Origin: Khoudiadiopia massiliensis
GTDB lineage: Bacteria > Bacillota > Clostridia > Tissierellales > Peptoniphilaceae
DNA: 64,000 bases
Reading direction: 5' to 3'
Assembly: GCA_900290095.1 (NCBI GenBank)
Contig: OKQS01000002.1
Coordinates: 186,001 to 250,000 of the forward strand
Of this stretch, positions 1 through 8,376 are shown one piece after another. A model generated the notes under the pieces. It was not told the origin of the DNA, searched no databases, and saw only the letters and a program-made list of their open reading frames with translations. A program made the position numbers and the translations under genes. Position 1 is the first letter of the stretch, and each line of letters starts with the position of its first letter.

Positions 1-419
1 GGATCCCGCTCTCTTTTTCATGATATTTCTGATAATAGCGATACGATGTTGCCCCGTTACAAAAGACCTGACGAATATTGGCAGTGGCAAAAATCTTATT
101 CAAATCGCTTGGAACCACATTTCTAATACTTGCATCACTTGATCCCACAATATCACATTGGTAGATGCTGTCATACATTGCGATCTTGTGACGAAGAAGA
201 AAATCTCGTCGCCCCTCAATTGTATTAGGAATGGTTTCATTAAAAAGCGCCTCCATAAGGGGCCAGAAGCGATTATATGGATGTCCATAAAAAAATCCGT
301 ATTCCCGTGTTTTGACAGACGGAAAAGACCCCAAAATCAGGATCTTGGAATCTTCCCGATAAAGGGGATCCAATGGGTGCACTATAGTTTTAATGGCAGG
401 TTCTTCCCTTTTAGGCATC
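1..419 (-). CDS. DNA-deoxyinosine glycosylase, N-terminal part (truncated by window edge)
   Basis: Removes deaminated bases such as hypoxanthine from DNA (uracil-DNA glycosylase superfamily, deoxyinosine-type). The reading frame runs without a stop from an ATG at 419 to the window edge (139 residues). It shows the superfamily start block LILGSFPS (residues 27-34), the GHPYNRFWPL block (45-54) and CDIVGSSD further on; the C-terminal part lies outside the window. The start is preceded on the minus strand by GGAAGGA about 10 nt away. It lies just downstream of the alkylguanine methyltransferase gene with the same orientation, so the two look like a DNA-repair pair. What I see is the motif order; the substrate is inferred from the family. 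Confidence 0.85.
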
Positions 420-451
420 TAAAATTATTCCTTCCCATAAATTTATTGCTT

Positions 452-979
452 TCAAAAGCTTTTATCCTGACTCTCTTTGCCTATATCAATACCCTCATGT
501 TCAAGCAGCCACAACTTTTTCTCTAAACCCCCTGCATATCCGGTCAAATTTCCATCTCCACCTACTACACGATGGCATGGAATGATCAGTGAAATGGGAT
601 TGTGGCCTACAGCTCCTCCCACCGCCTGAGGGGACATCCTCTTCAATCCGTTTTTATTGGCAAGCCTTCTCGCAATTTCTCCATAATTCATTGTCTCACC
701 GTAAGGAATTGTCAGCAAGATTTCCCACACCCCTTTGCGAAACTTTGTGGTCTTAATAGATAAGTCCGGTGTAAATCCCGGATCTCTTCCGCTGAAATAA
801 ATATCCAGCCATTCGACAGTTTTCCCAAATATCGGACGGAATTCTTCAAGGGTTTCTACCCCTTTTATGGTATCTGCAAAATATTTCTGTCCCTCAAACC
901 ATAGTCCGACCAGTCTATCCCCCTCAGATGCCAATAAGATGTCGCCAAGAGGTGACTTGTAGTGGTAAGTATAAAACAT
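452..979 (-). CDS. ogt: Methylated-DNA--protein-cysteine S-methyltransferase
   Basis: Repairs O6-alkylguanine in DNA by irreversible transfer of the alkyl group to its own cysteine. The 175-residue protein carries the active-site motif PCHRV (Cys at about residue 135) and the upstream PYGETMNYGEIA winged-helix segment typical of the catalytic domain. I chose the ATG at 979 because a GGAGG box lies 5-9 nt upstream (984-988); an open frame extends further upstream but overlaps the DUF2871 gene and has no homology-like content. It ends 32 bp before the glycosylase gene and probably shares its transcript. The family assignment is secure. Confidence 0.93.
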   Translation of the reverse strand: MFYTYHYKSPLGDILLASEGDRLVGLWFEGQKYFADTIKGVETLEEFRPIFGKTVEWLDIYFSGRDPGFTPDLSIKTTKFRKGVWEILLTIPYGETMNYGEIARRLANKNGLKRMSPQAVGGAVGHNPISLIIPCHRVVGGDGNLTGYAGGLEKKLWLLEHEGIDIGKESQDKSF

Positions 980-1019
980 TGGTCCTCCGAAAACTTTGTC
1001 ATATATCCCAATGCTGCCT

Positions 1020-1439
1020 TTATACACGGTCAGCGCATTTTTTAAGGGCCAGCAATAAAAGCACAATTCCTATACCCGTCAGAGTATGACCTAGCCCCGC
1101 TATCCCTGACATGGCAAAATTACATGATTTGCCGAGTTCCCTTCCCATAACCTGGGTAACGCCGCGCACCAACATTGTGACTGCCAATATAGGCACTCCT
1201 ATATTGTAGATTATCATGAAAATACGAAACTTTTTCTCTTTTTCCAGCTCCATGCTTTGAGAGAATATAGCAACAAGAAGAAATACCAGCATTCCTAAAA
1301 CAAAAATATGGGTGTGGACCTTGCCAAGAGCTGTTGTTCCTGTGAACCCCTGCCACTTGGTAAACTCACGGTAAAAAACACCGGCCGCCATAGCCGCTAT
1401 AGCATAAATAAAAGCCAAATCAAAATACTTCTTTTTCAT
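1020..1439 (-). CDS. DUF2871 family membrane protein
   Basis: A 139-residue integral membrane protein with about four hydrophobic segments and the HTHIFVLGMLVFLL block that I recognise from DUF2871 proteins. The His pair in that block and its position at a membrane face could bind a metal or haem, but this is inference. The ATG at 1439 follows directly on the stop codon of the upstream membrane-protein gene (TAA then ATG), and an AGGAGG box sits inside the 3' end of that gene, so the two are translationally coupled. Function is unknown. Confidence 0.75.
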   Translation of the reverse strand: MKKKYFDLAFIYAIAAMAAGVFYREFTKWQGFTGTTALGKVHTHIFVLGMLVFLLVAIFSQSMELEKEKKFRIFMIIYNIGVPILAVTMLVRGVTQVMGRELGKSCNFAMSGIAGLGHTLTGIGIVLLLLALKKCADRV

Positions 1440-2105
1440 TTAATTAACCTCCTTCTTCATCGAATTGTAACCGATCAAAACCGTCCATACGTAAGCGCAG
1501 GTCTTAGGTACCATAAGGGCTCCAATAGGCGGTATGGTGTCTGCATAAAGGACCACCGGTATATAAAAAGCAAAGCTCAAAACAATGGTCAGCCATAGAT
1601 ACTTGAAATTTTTGTCATTGTTTTCTTTAGCCGACTTATAAAATATTACTATTATCAGCAGCCCCAGTAGAGCGAAGGGAATATTCCTGTAAATCCCCCA
1701 TGACAATGGTGGATTTGAGCTGAGCCACTTATTTTGCGGCATGAGCGAGAGAACTATTCTGGCTCCGGAAAGCAATAAGATTGTAGCTGTGAGTTCCCTT
1801 CTTCCCTCGATCTTGTAGCGTTCACGCCATACATAATATAGCAGGACATAAAAAATTGTCATTGTGACAGAAGTAATGAGTTTCCCAATTCCCAGGGCCG
1901 AAGTATATGAGGCCAGCCCCGACGTGTTCAGGGCCAGGGCTCTTGGAACCAGATGAAATGAATCCCCCAGTCCCAAAACCACGGCCATGACCCCAAACAA
2001 CATGAACTGCCTGCTTCCCTTACTTCCCCTGATCATCTTTATCCCCAGATAGATAACCGTACTCAAGTAGGAAATGTCAAAAAGCGTTTCAAAAATTGCT
2101 TGCAT
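1440..2105 (-). CDS. Multi-pass membrane protein of unknown function
   Basis: A 221-residue protein with about seven hydrophobic stretches, short loops and a basic C-terminus. I do not recognise a characterised family. It is the first gene of a two-gene unit with the DUF2871 protein, and the two genes abut, which suggests the proteins act together in the membrane. The ATG at 2105 is preceded by AAGGAGGCGATA. Two TetR-type inverted repeats lie 20-95 bp upstream, so the unit is probably under repressor control; no TetR gene is next to it in this window. Confidence 0.7.
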   Translation of the reverse strand: MQAIFETLFDISYLSTVIYLGIKMIRGSKGSRQFMLFGVMAVVLGLGDSFHLVPRALALNTSGLASYTSALGIGKLITSVTMTIFYVLLYYVWRERYKIEGRRELTATILLLSGARIVLSLMPQNKWLSSNPPLSWGIYRNIPFALLGLLIIVIFYKSAKENNDKNFKYLWLTIVLSFAFYIPVVLYADTIPPIGALMVPKTCAYVWTVLIGYNSMKKEVN

Positions 2106-2124
2106 TATTATCGCCTCCTTTATA

Positions 2125-2138
2125 TGAACATCGTTCGA
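2125..2138. promoter_or_regulatory. Putative TetR-type operator 1
   Basis: TGAACATCGTTCGA contains the inverted GAAC-N3-GTTC core. It lies 20 bp upstream of the membrane-protein start and close to its ribosome site. Its near copy at 2186-2199 supports function. GAAC-N3-GTTC cores are common in AcrR/TetR operators. Confidence 0.55.
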
Positions 2139-2185
2139 ATCGCTTCAATATAAAACCCTCCCAAGTATGCGGAAGAGTTTGTATT

Positions 2186-2199
2186 TGAACGTTGTTCGA
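2186..2199. promoter_or_regulatory. Putative TetR-type operator 2
   Basis: TGAACGTTGTTCGA matches operator 1 in 12 of 14 positions, in the same orientation and 61 bp away. The two sites flank the region where the promoter of the 2105 gene should lie, an arrangement that would allow repression. Confidence 0.55.
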
Positions 2200-2228
2200 T
2201 TTCATCTTAATTACTTTGTCGGGGCGTG

Positions 2229-2825
2229 TCAAGTGCAACTGAGAATTGCCGAAAATATGTTTGCCGCCGCGTGAATAATCCAACTTGGAATAATTGATCC
2301 ATCAGCTTTCTTTTCATTGATATCCCCCATAAACCAAGCAATTGTTGAGGTGAAAACAATAACGGCAAAAGCCCTTATAAATCCTGTTTGTGCAATAAAC
2401 ATAAATCCGTGAAGCAAGCCAAAAATAAGTGACTGAATTGTATTGGCAATTCCAAATCCCCATGTGTTGAACATTCTCTTGAGTAAGAAACCTCTAAAAA
2501 ACACCTCCTCCGGAAATGATGTGTTGAAAACAGCATAAACAATAATTGCCGGTATGGCCCTAAATCCCAATCCCTTAAATTCAGAAGTTGCCGTTTCAAC
2601 ATCTTTTAACATGTGGACTGTAAAAGTGCCTAATAAAATAAATATAAGGGTCACAAGCACTACGGAAATCACTGCCCCTTTACTCGGCTCAAACTTTTTC
2701 AGACCAATCCATTCAAGAAAATTCTGTTTTTGTCTTGCACTTATAAACCACCATGTAAATGGGATTAGAGCGAATAAGGCAATTTGAACAATGCTGCTGA
2801 TAATTTTCCCGATAAACATTTCCAT
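2229..2825 (-). CDS. CPBP family intramembrane glutamic endopeptidase
   Basis: A 198-residue membrane protein of the CAAX-protease and bacteriocin-processing family (Abi domain). Catalytic motifs are visible in order: EE at residues 106-107 with Arg 111 (EEVFFRGFLL), His 139 in the FGLLHGFMF helix, and His 185 in WIIHAAANIF. These are the glutamate/histidine residues expected for the intramembrane active site. The start ATG at 2825 has GGGGGAT upstream. It is in the same direction as the DUF2871 pair, but the operators between them suggest separate control. The substrate is unknown; in this family roles range from immunity to bacteriocins to processing of membrane peptides. Confidence 0.88.
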   Translation of the reverse strand: MEMFIGKIISSIVQIALFALIPFTWWFISARQKQNFLEWIGLKKFEPSKGAVISVVLVTLIFILLGTFTVHMLKDVETATSEFKGLGFRAIPAIIVYAVFNTSFPEEVFFRGFLLKRMFNTWGFGIANTIQSLIFGLLHGFMFIAQTGFIRAFAVIVFTSTIAWFMGDINEKKADGSIIPSWIIHAAANIFSAILSCT

Positions 2826-3040
2826 ATATTATCCCCCTTGAACAACTCTTAATTTATCTTCTGTCTGCACAAGACGGAAGCCTATAAAAATCAAATTATT
2901 ATACATGACTAATGTCAAAAACATATTAAATTAGGGAGGTAAAACCCGGATGTTAAGAAGAACCCAAGAATATTAAAAATTAGAAACAATGAAGATAGTT
3001 GCTACAGTAGAAAAATTGATAATTAACAGGTTAATATGAG

Positions 3041-3071
3041 AAGGGCTTGCGAGTAAAACGCAAGCCCTTTG
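3041..3071 (-). terminator. Hairpin terminator of the MFS/CoA-transferase operon
   Basis: Inverted repeat AAGGGCTTGCG / CGCAAGCCCTT with a 7-nt loop, 23 bp after the MFS stop codon. The T-run is weak on either strand. The same stem recurs at 13360-13383. Confidence 0.6.
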
Positions 3072-3093
3072 ACTATTACAAGGTACTATTCAA

Positions 3094-4281
3094 TTATTTT
3101 TCTCTCTTCTCCTTATAAGGCTCAGGTAAGACAAATGAACCCAGGAAGAAAGTCAGCGAAAAGATAGCTGCAGCAATTAAGGCAACAGAGAATCCATAAT
3201 GATCAATTACGATGCCCAAAATCGCATACACTATTGTTTCAATAACGTAAGATATGCCCCAGAAAAGGCCCATTGTCGTTGTGATTTTTCCGGGAGTCAT
3301 GCCTTCTAGTTCTATTGGAATGAGAACAAGCGAGGTCATCGGCAGGAACATTATGATCCCGGTGAGTAGGGCTGAAGCATAGGAGACTACCGGTATGTTG
3401 ACGGTGAACATGGTAAAGGCAATCAGCGTCAAAGCCAAGCCACACCAGCGAATTGGCGGTATCCTTTTCTTGTAGTTTCGATTAAGCATTATAGCAAGGA
3501 CGGATCCGATTATGCCTCCCACTGCCATAAGTGCAGATAGGAGCTTTGTATCGACTTTGGTAATCTTAGCCTGGGGAAATATTGTGAGGATAACAATATA
3601 AAGTGTGAGAACCCCGGAGTAAGTGGCCGGAAAAATCCAGTTAAACGGAACTTTTAGCCCCTCAATCATTGACCCTCCTTTTCCTTTGTCCTGGCCCAAT
3701 GGAAAATCTTGACCAAAGAATAGCCAAAGTATGAAGAGAACCAAAGATATGGCGGCAAAAACACCCATTGATCCCTGCCATGTGACCATCATTTCAACAA
3801 CAGGTGCAATGAGCAGCATGGCAATGATTGAGCCGAAATTGTAGGCTACAGCATTAAAAGAGGATATTAGGGGCCGGCGGTCAGGCGTGAAGTAATGAAC
3901 AACCATTGGGCTAAAATAGACTACATAAAGCGCCCCACCAAAACCCATAATGAATCGGCCAATAATAAATAGACTATAGAAGGGAGCAAGGATAGCCAAG
4001 ACAGACCCCATTACCACCAACAAGGAGGCAAGTCCGATAGCCTTCTTTGGGAGCAGCTTATTAAGTATCCAGGCCGCCAGAAAGTTTCCGATAATCTTTG
4101 CGGCAGTTATGGCGTTGGAGATTAGAGTGGCTGAAGCGAAGCTCTTGAGATTAAAATATTTCATGATGGCGGGGGTCAGAGTAGATCCCGCAATCCAGTT
4201 AACAGCAAAAAAGGCATAAGTGAAAAACATGATAAATTCAATCAAATAAGCCCGGTTTTTTGTTTGTACCTTTTCATTCAT
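3094..4281 (-). CDS. MFS transporter
   Basis: A 395-residue major facilitator with about 12 predicted membrane helices and the inter-helix GRFIMGFGGAL segment typical of the family. It starts inside the 3' end of the LysR gene (8-bp overlap), so it is the last gene of the CoA-transferase/hydrolase/LysR operon. From that context I infer uptake or exchange of an organic acid or ester that the two enzymes process; the sequence does not identify the substrate. The downstream hairpin at 3041-3071 would end the transcript. Confidence 0.88.
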   Translation of the reverse strand: MNEKVQTKNRAYLIEFIMFFTYAFFAVNWIAGSTLTPAIMKYFNLKSFASATLISNAITAAKIIGNFLAAWILNKLLPKKAIGLASLLVVMGSVLAILAPFYSLFIIGRFIMGFGGALYVVYFSPMVVHYFTPDRRPLISSFNAVAYNFGSIIAMLLIAPVVEMMVTWQGSMGVFAAISLVLFILWLFFGQDFPLGQDKGKGGSMIEGLKVPFNWIFPATYSGVLTLYIVILTIFPQAKITKVDTKLLSALMAVGGIIGSVLAIMLNRNYKKRIPPIRWCGLALTLIAFTMFTVNIPVVSYASALLTGIIMFLPMTSLVLIPIELEGMTPGKITTTMGLFWGISYVIETIVYAILGIVIDHYGFSVALIAAAIFSLTFFLGSFVLPEPYKEKREK

Positions 4282-5179
4282 ATTTGTTTCCTTTCTTATT
4301 TAGGGAGGCCTTGACGCCGTCCTCCAAAAAGAGCTTTACACCGGGGCGCAGGTCTTCGTCTTTTTTCCATATTATAGAAAGACCCCAAGGGAATTCCGGA
4401 TCTTTCAAATGAACCGTGTGCACACGGTCTTTCGCGGTTTGTTCGATGAGCGGGGCGGGAAGAATTGACATTCCTTGAGAACTGACAATTATGTTTATCA
4501 ATAATTCCCATTGGTAAGAGTGAAATTGTATGACCGGAGCAATCCCCGCCTCTTCAAAATGCTGTATGACCCTATCGTAGTACATATAATCAGGTGAAAC
4601 CATAATAAAGGGTTGGTCTTTTAGTTCACGGAAAGCTATCGTATTTCTTTTGTTCCATGGGTGATTTTTTGGTAAAACCAGGACAGCTTCAGATTTAAGG
4701 ATCACCAGTTTTTCGAAGCGGTGGTCTTCAAAGGGTTCAACCACAATGCCCAGATCCAGCTCACCGTTATCAACATAGGGAAGAAGGGCGGAAGAAGTGT
4801 ACTCCTTTGTAGTCAATTGTATTTCCGGATGAATTTGGAGAAAATTTGAAATAATATTAGCGAAGGATACTATGCCGGCTGAAGGTGGCAGGCCAATCCT
4901 AACCGTCTTCTGTAAACGGTTCAGGTTCGATTTTAATTGCCCGGTTCTAACGGCCAGCTCATTCAAAAGTCCCTTGGCATACTCATAATATAGCTTTCCT
5001 GCCGGGGTCAAGTAAATAGCACCCTTTTCCTTGCGCAAAAGAGGAACTCCATAGTCCTCCTCAATCGCAGCAATAGCCTTGGAGATGGCTGATTGGCTGA
5101 TAAAGAGCCTTTCTGCAGCCCGTGTGTAGCTATTTTCATCCACGACGGTGATGAAATATTCAAGCGATTTCGTATTCAT
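4274..5179 (-). CDS. LysR-family transcriptional regulator
   Basis: A 301-residue regulator with an N-terminal winged helix-turn-helix (about residues 5-60, containing SYTRAAERLFISQSAISKAI) and a C-terminal periplasmic-binding-protein-like effector domain. I start it at the ATG at 5179, which has AGGAGGTGGAG just upstream; a GTG two codons earlier overlaps that ribosome site and is unlikely. It is encoded within the operon it probably controls, between the alpha/beta hydrolase and the MFS gene. A likely binding site is the CTGATA-A-TATCAG palindrome at 7658-7670, upstream of the operon's first gene. The inducer is unknown. Confidence 0.9.
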   Translation of the reverse strand: MNTKSLEYFITVVDENSYTRAAERLFISQSAISKAIAAIEEDYGVPLLRKEKGAIYLTPAGKLYYEYAKGLLNELAVRTGQLKSNLNRLQKTVRIGLPPSAGIVSFANIISNFLQIHPEIQLTTKEYTSSALLPYVDNGELDLGIVVEPFEDHRFEKLVILKSEAVLVLPKNHPWNKRNTIAFRELKDQPFIMVSPDYMYYDRVIQHFEEAGIAPVIQFHSYQWELLINIIVSSQGMSILPAPLIEQTAKDRVHTVHLKDPEFPWGLSIIWKKDEDLRPGVKLFLEDGVKASLNKKGNKYE

Positions 5180-5215
5180 CTCCACCTCCTAAAGGCTATT
5201 CAAGAAAGCTTCATA

Positions 5216-6118
5216 TTATTCTTTTAAAAATGCATTGACCCTTTGATACCATTGGTCTTCAAAGTCCAAGTGCAAAGCATGCCCCCCACCCGGGAATATG
5301 TCAAGCTCTGCTTTTTCTCCCAGTAGTGCCTTGTTCTTATGGGCCAATTTGTCGCTTACCATGACATCCTTGGTGCCATGTAACAGAAGAATGGGCATTG
5401 TTAAATCATGATAGTGGCCCGATCCCGGGAAGCCCGAGGCGTTCTGTTCATCTGTGATATTATAAATGAGCAAAGCATAGTCCACATCCAATGTGTTTTG
5501 TTGTTTGCGCATCGATTCTTTCATCTTCCATATGAAGGATCTTTCAGGTTTTACCCGGGCGAAAAGAGCAATGATCCCTGCCTCCAAGGCTTTTTCATCA
5601 TTGTTCACCACTGCTAAGTGACCGGGAAGGTAGTATGGCGACTTGGCAATTTCTTCCTTACTCTTTAACGGTTTGTCTAACTGATACCCTTGTTCGTTAA
5701 TCTCATACATGGGATACCCGCCTAACCACATTGAGGCCGTTAAAACAAGTTTGGTCACACGATCGGGAATTAGATGGCAAAATTCGGCTGCTACTCCCCC
5801 TCCCAGAGACCAAGCGATCACTATCATTTTCCCCCAATGGAGAGCATCTACCAATTCCACCAAATCCCGGGCTAATTCAATTAGCTCAACCACGGGTTTA
5901 TTGTAAGAGGAGTCCCCAAAACCACGCATCTCCGGGACCAGAATATTGTAGTCCTCATGATACTTATCAATTACCTCACTCCACTCCGTGGCAGATGAAG
6001 CATTGCCGTGGATAAGCAGGAGACAGGGTTTGTCTTCTTTTTGATTGTAATAGTATGAAATCTTTTCTCCACCTTTACTGTTGAAGAAAAAGTGTTTCAA
6101 ATGGCTCAATCCCGCCAT
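5216..6118 (-). CDS. Alpha/beta hydrolase
   Basis: A 300-residue cytoplasmic hydrolase of the alpha/beta fold. Visible elements are the oxyanion segment LLIHGNAS (residues 34-41), the nucleophile elbow AWSLGG with Ser 104, an acid in the HGTKDVM segment, and the histidine in GGGHALHLDF near the C-terminus. It follows the CoA-transferase gene and precedes the LysR regulator in one operon. This suggests that it hydrolyses an ester or thioester belonging to the same pathway, but no particular substrate can be read from the sequence. Confidence 0.88.
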   Translation of the reverse strand: MAGLSHLKHFFFNSKGGEKISYYYNQKEDKPCLLLIHGNASSATEWSEVIDKYHEDYNILVPEMRGFGDSSYNKPVVELIELARDLVELVDALHWGKMIVIAWSLGGGVAAEFCHLIPDRVTKLVLTASMWLGGYPMYEINEQGYQLDKPLKSKEEIAKSPYYLPGHLAVVNNDEKALEAGIIALFARVKPERSFIWKMKESMRKQQNTLDVDYALLIYNITDEQNASGFPGSGHYHDLTMPILLLHGTKDVMVSDKLAHKNKALLGEKAELDIFPGGGHALHLDFEDQWYQRVNAFLKE

Positions 6119-6172
6119 ACTTACCTCCTTTTTAATTTCTCGGATCCTCGGCTGGGCAGTCCATCTTATTTT

Positions 6173-7504
6173 TTACCAGAATTTCAACTCTTCAGCCTGT
6201 CTTGCCAACTCTTCGCGGAAATCAGGATGGGCTATAGCTATTAACGCTTTTACACGGTCTTCCAAGTTGGCACCGGCAAGCCAAGCAACCCCATATTCAG
6301 TAACAACATAGTCAACATCGTTACGTGAGGTTGAAACCACTGATCCTTGCTTCAGCATTGGAACTATCTTGGAATGAAGGACTTCTTTTCCGTTTTCATC
6401 CTTAGTTGAATAGGTGGAGTGCATGGCTATAATGGATTTGCCACCTTCGGACATTCGTGCACCCATAACAGTTTCAGACTGGCCACCGGTTCCGGAGTAC
6501 TGGACGGGGCCGATCGATTCTGATGCACACTGGCCCATAAGATCTATTTCGAGGCTGGCGTTGATTGAGACAAATTTCTTATTCTGCGCTATTACCCAGG
6601 GGTTATTTGTAAAGGTGCAGGACTTGAAAAGAACGGTGGGATTATTTTCCAGGAAATTATAGAGCTTCTTTGATCCCATGGCAAAAGATCCAACAGTATA
6701 TCCATTCAAGAGTCCCTTTTGTGAGTTATCAACGGCACCACATTCAATAAGGTCGACCATAGTTTCCGTGATCATTTCAGTGTGTATGCCAAGATGTTTT
6801 TTCGATTTGAGTTCGTGGGCAACGGCATTCGGAATGTATCCAATGCCCAGCTGAATGGTTGAACCGTCTTCTATGAGGTCGGCTATATTCTTTCCGATTT
6901 TTGCATCTATTTCTGGATAAGGTAAGATTGGTGCTTCCGGCACCGGCCTGTCACTCTCAACCAATGCGGCAACTTGTGAGATATGGACCTGGGTGTCGCC
7001 AAAGGTCCTGGGATAGTTGGGATTGACCTCAAGTATTGTCAGGGCTCCTCTATCGATCAAATCCTTTTCATAAATAGCTGAAATTGATAGTGACAGATAG
7101 CCATGTTCATCCATTGGGGAAGCTGTGGCAAGGACCACATCACGTCTACCTTCTCGGCGGTTTCTTTCCATTGTGGCATCTAGAATTACACAAGAACGCT
7201 GAGGTACAACGTGACATAACCTTTCTTCATGAGCTTTTCTGAGATCCGCATTAAGGAACCATCCGTTGTGTTTCATGATGCCGACCATTTCAGGATCATG
7301 GAAGGCCGGATGTTTAGCGATTGGCAAACAGGTTGTTAGTATTGTGTCTTTTACCCCGGTTTTCTTTAAGTGGTCCAGATGAGATAGGATAGCCTGGGGC
7401 TCTGATGCAGCTTGAGCAGCATACATGCAATCCTTATCTTTGATAAGCTCCAGAGCTTCTTCTGCGGTGCACTTTTTTTCTTCATACATTTTTTTGATAT
7501 CCAT
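6173..7504 (-). CDS. Acetyl-CoA hydrolase / 4-hydroxybutyrate-type CoA-transferase
   Basis: A 443-residue class I CoA-transferase that moves CoA between short-chain acids, as in butyrate or 4-hydroxybutyrate fermentation. Diagnostic elements are the GIGYIPNAV loop (residues 220-228), the putative catalytic glutamate Glu 243 in HTEMITE, the GTGGQSE loop and the C-terminal TEYGVAWLAG block. Length fits the family. It is the first gene of the leftward operon with an alpha/beta hydrolase, LysR regulator and MFS transporter. The preferred acid cannot be read from the sequence; AbfT-like and butyryl-CoA:acetate transferases share these motifs. Confidence 0.9.
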   Translation of the reverse strand: MDIKKMYEEKKCTAEEALELIKDKDCMYAAQAASEPQAILSHLDHLKKTGVKDTILTTCLPIAKHPAFHDPEMVGIMKHNGWFLNADLRKAHEERLCHVVPQRSCVILDATMERNRREGRRDVVLATASPMDEHGYLSLSISAIYEKDLIDRGALTILEVNPNYPRTFGDTQVHISQVAALVESDRPVPEAPILPYPEIDAKIGKNIADLIEDGSTIQLGIGYIPNAVAHELKSKKHLGIHTEMITETMVDLIECGAVDNSQKGLLNGYTVGSFAMGSKKLYNFLENNPTVLFKSCTFTNNPWVIAQNKKFVSINASLEIDLMGQCASESIGPVQYSGTGGQSETVMGARMSEGGKSIIAMHSTYSTKDENGKEVLHSKIVPMLKQGSVVSTSRNDVDYVVTEYGVAWLAGANLEDRVKALIAIAHPDFREELARQAEELKFW

Positions 7505-7632
7505 GGTGTAAGTCTCCTTTCCGGAAATTTAAATAAGTAAGTTTTTGTTCGATTAAGTTCCTCAAATGGCCCGTGATCTTTTTGAAAACGTTTTCTTGTA
7601 TCCGTCATGGATTAAAAAACTCCTTGCTTATT

Positions 7633-7645
7633 GTTATTTTATAAC
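7633..7645. promoter_or_regulatory. Palindrome at the likely -10 region of the CoA-transferase operon
   Basis: GTTAT-N3-ATAAC is a perfect inverted repeat that contains a TATAAA box on the minus strand (7638-7643), about 130 bp upstream of the CoA-transferase start. Confidence 0.4.
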
Positions 7646-7657
7646 AAAGCCATAAGT

Positions 7658-7670
7658 CTGATAATATCAG
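7658..7670. promoter_or_regulatory. Putative LysR binding site
   Basis: CTGATA-A-TATCAG is a perfect 13-bp palindrome just upstream of the presumed -10 box of the operon that contains the LysR gene. LysR proteins usually bind interrupted palindromes of the T-N11-A type here. Assignment is by position and symmetry only. Confidence 0.5.
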
Positions 7671-7682
7671 TTTTTCATGGGT

Positions 7683-7894
7683 TTATGATATTTTTTCATC
7701 ATTTTCTAAACAGTTTTTCAGAAGTTTATTTTTCGTGGAAATCGATATATAACTAATAGTAAGTGGTCGTGTCTTGATCGCGGCGTACAAATTATCCACC
7801 GGGAGCATGGCCGCCTTAGGATATTCTTGGGAAAAAGCGTTGGCCTCATCCGGCTTTACTTCAATATCTTCAGTAAAAGCTTAATAGTGGTCAT
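7683..7894 (-). pseudogene. Remnant of a small gene, frameshifted after five codons
   Basis: An ATG at 7894 has a good ribosome site (AAGGAGGCAAAAC), but the frame stops after 12 codons. A different frame then reads on as AFTEDIEVKPDEANAF and further coding-like sequence to a stop at 7683. A single frameshift near codon 5 would restore a protein of about 69 residues. I do not recognise the family. It lies in the 872-bp interval between the CoA-transferase operon and the surface-protein gene and is transcribed leftward. Confidence 0.4.
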
Positions 7895-7975
7895 GTTTTG
7901 CCTCCTTGTGGCGTAACTATGTCAGTATTAAGCCATCTTAACAATTGAATTTTTAGGCTAAAAAATAAATAGCCT

Positions 7976-8225
7976 TCAGAACTTATATTTCTTAATGAAA
8001 AATATCATTGAAACTTCTTCCGTCTTATTTTGATTTTTCATATATTTATTAAGGGATTCATCCCAAGAGCTCATATCGGTAAATATGCATTTAATCAATA
8101 CATCCTGCTCATCTTCTTGTTGACTTCAGTAAGCCATTTTCAGAACCTGATCCGGTATCTTTGTCACTTACAGGTGTAATAAAAGTCCCAAGCTCAAAAA
8201 AATAATCATTAATCTTTTCACGCAT
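7976..8225 (-). pseudogene. Small hypothetical gene broken by a frameshift
   Basis: An ATG at 8225 with GGGAG upstream opens a frame beginning MREKINDYFFELGTF that stops after 38 codons. The sequence continues in a neighbouring frame (QQEDEQDVLIKCIF...) to a stop at 7976. Joined, the two parts give about 83 residues. The family is not recognised. A sequencing error cannot be excluded, but the next remnant downstream is broken too, which favours real decay. Confidence 0.45.
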
Positions 8226-8376
8226 ACTATCTCCCTTATCCAATTTAGCTAAGGCGCTTATTTTTCAATATTATAATAATTTTTAAAAAATATACAGGTG
8301 GCTAAAGTGATACAATATGAAATCATAATACTATTTTTTCATAGTTTAGAAGAAAGTTTTGAAAGGAGGTTATTAA

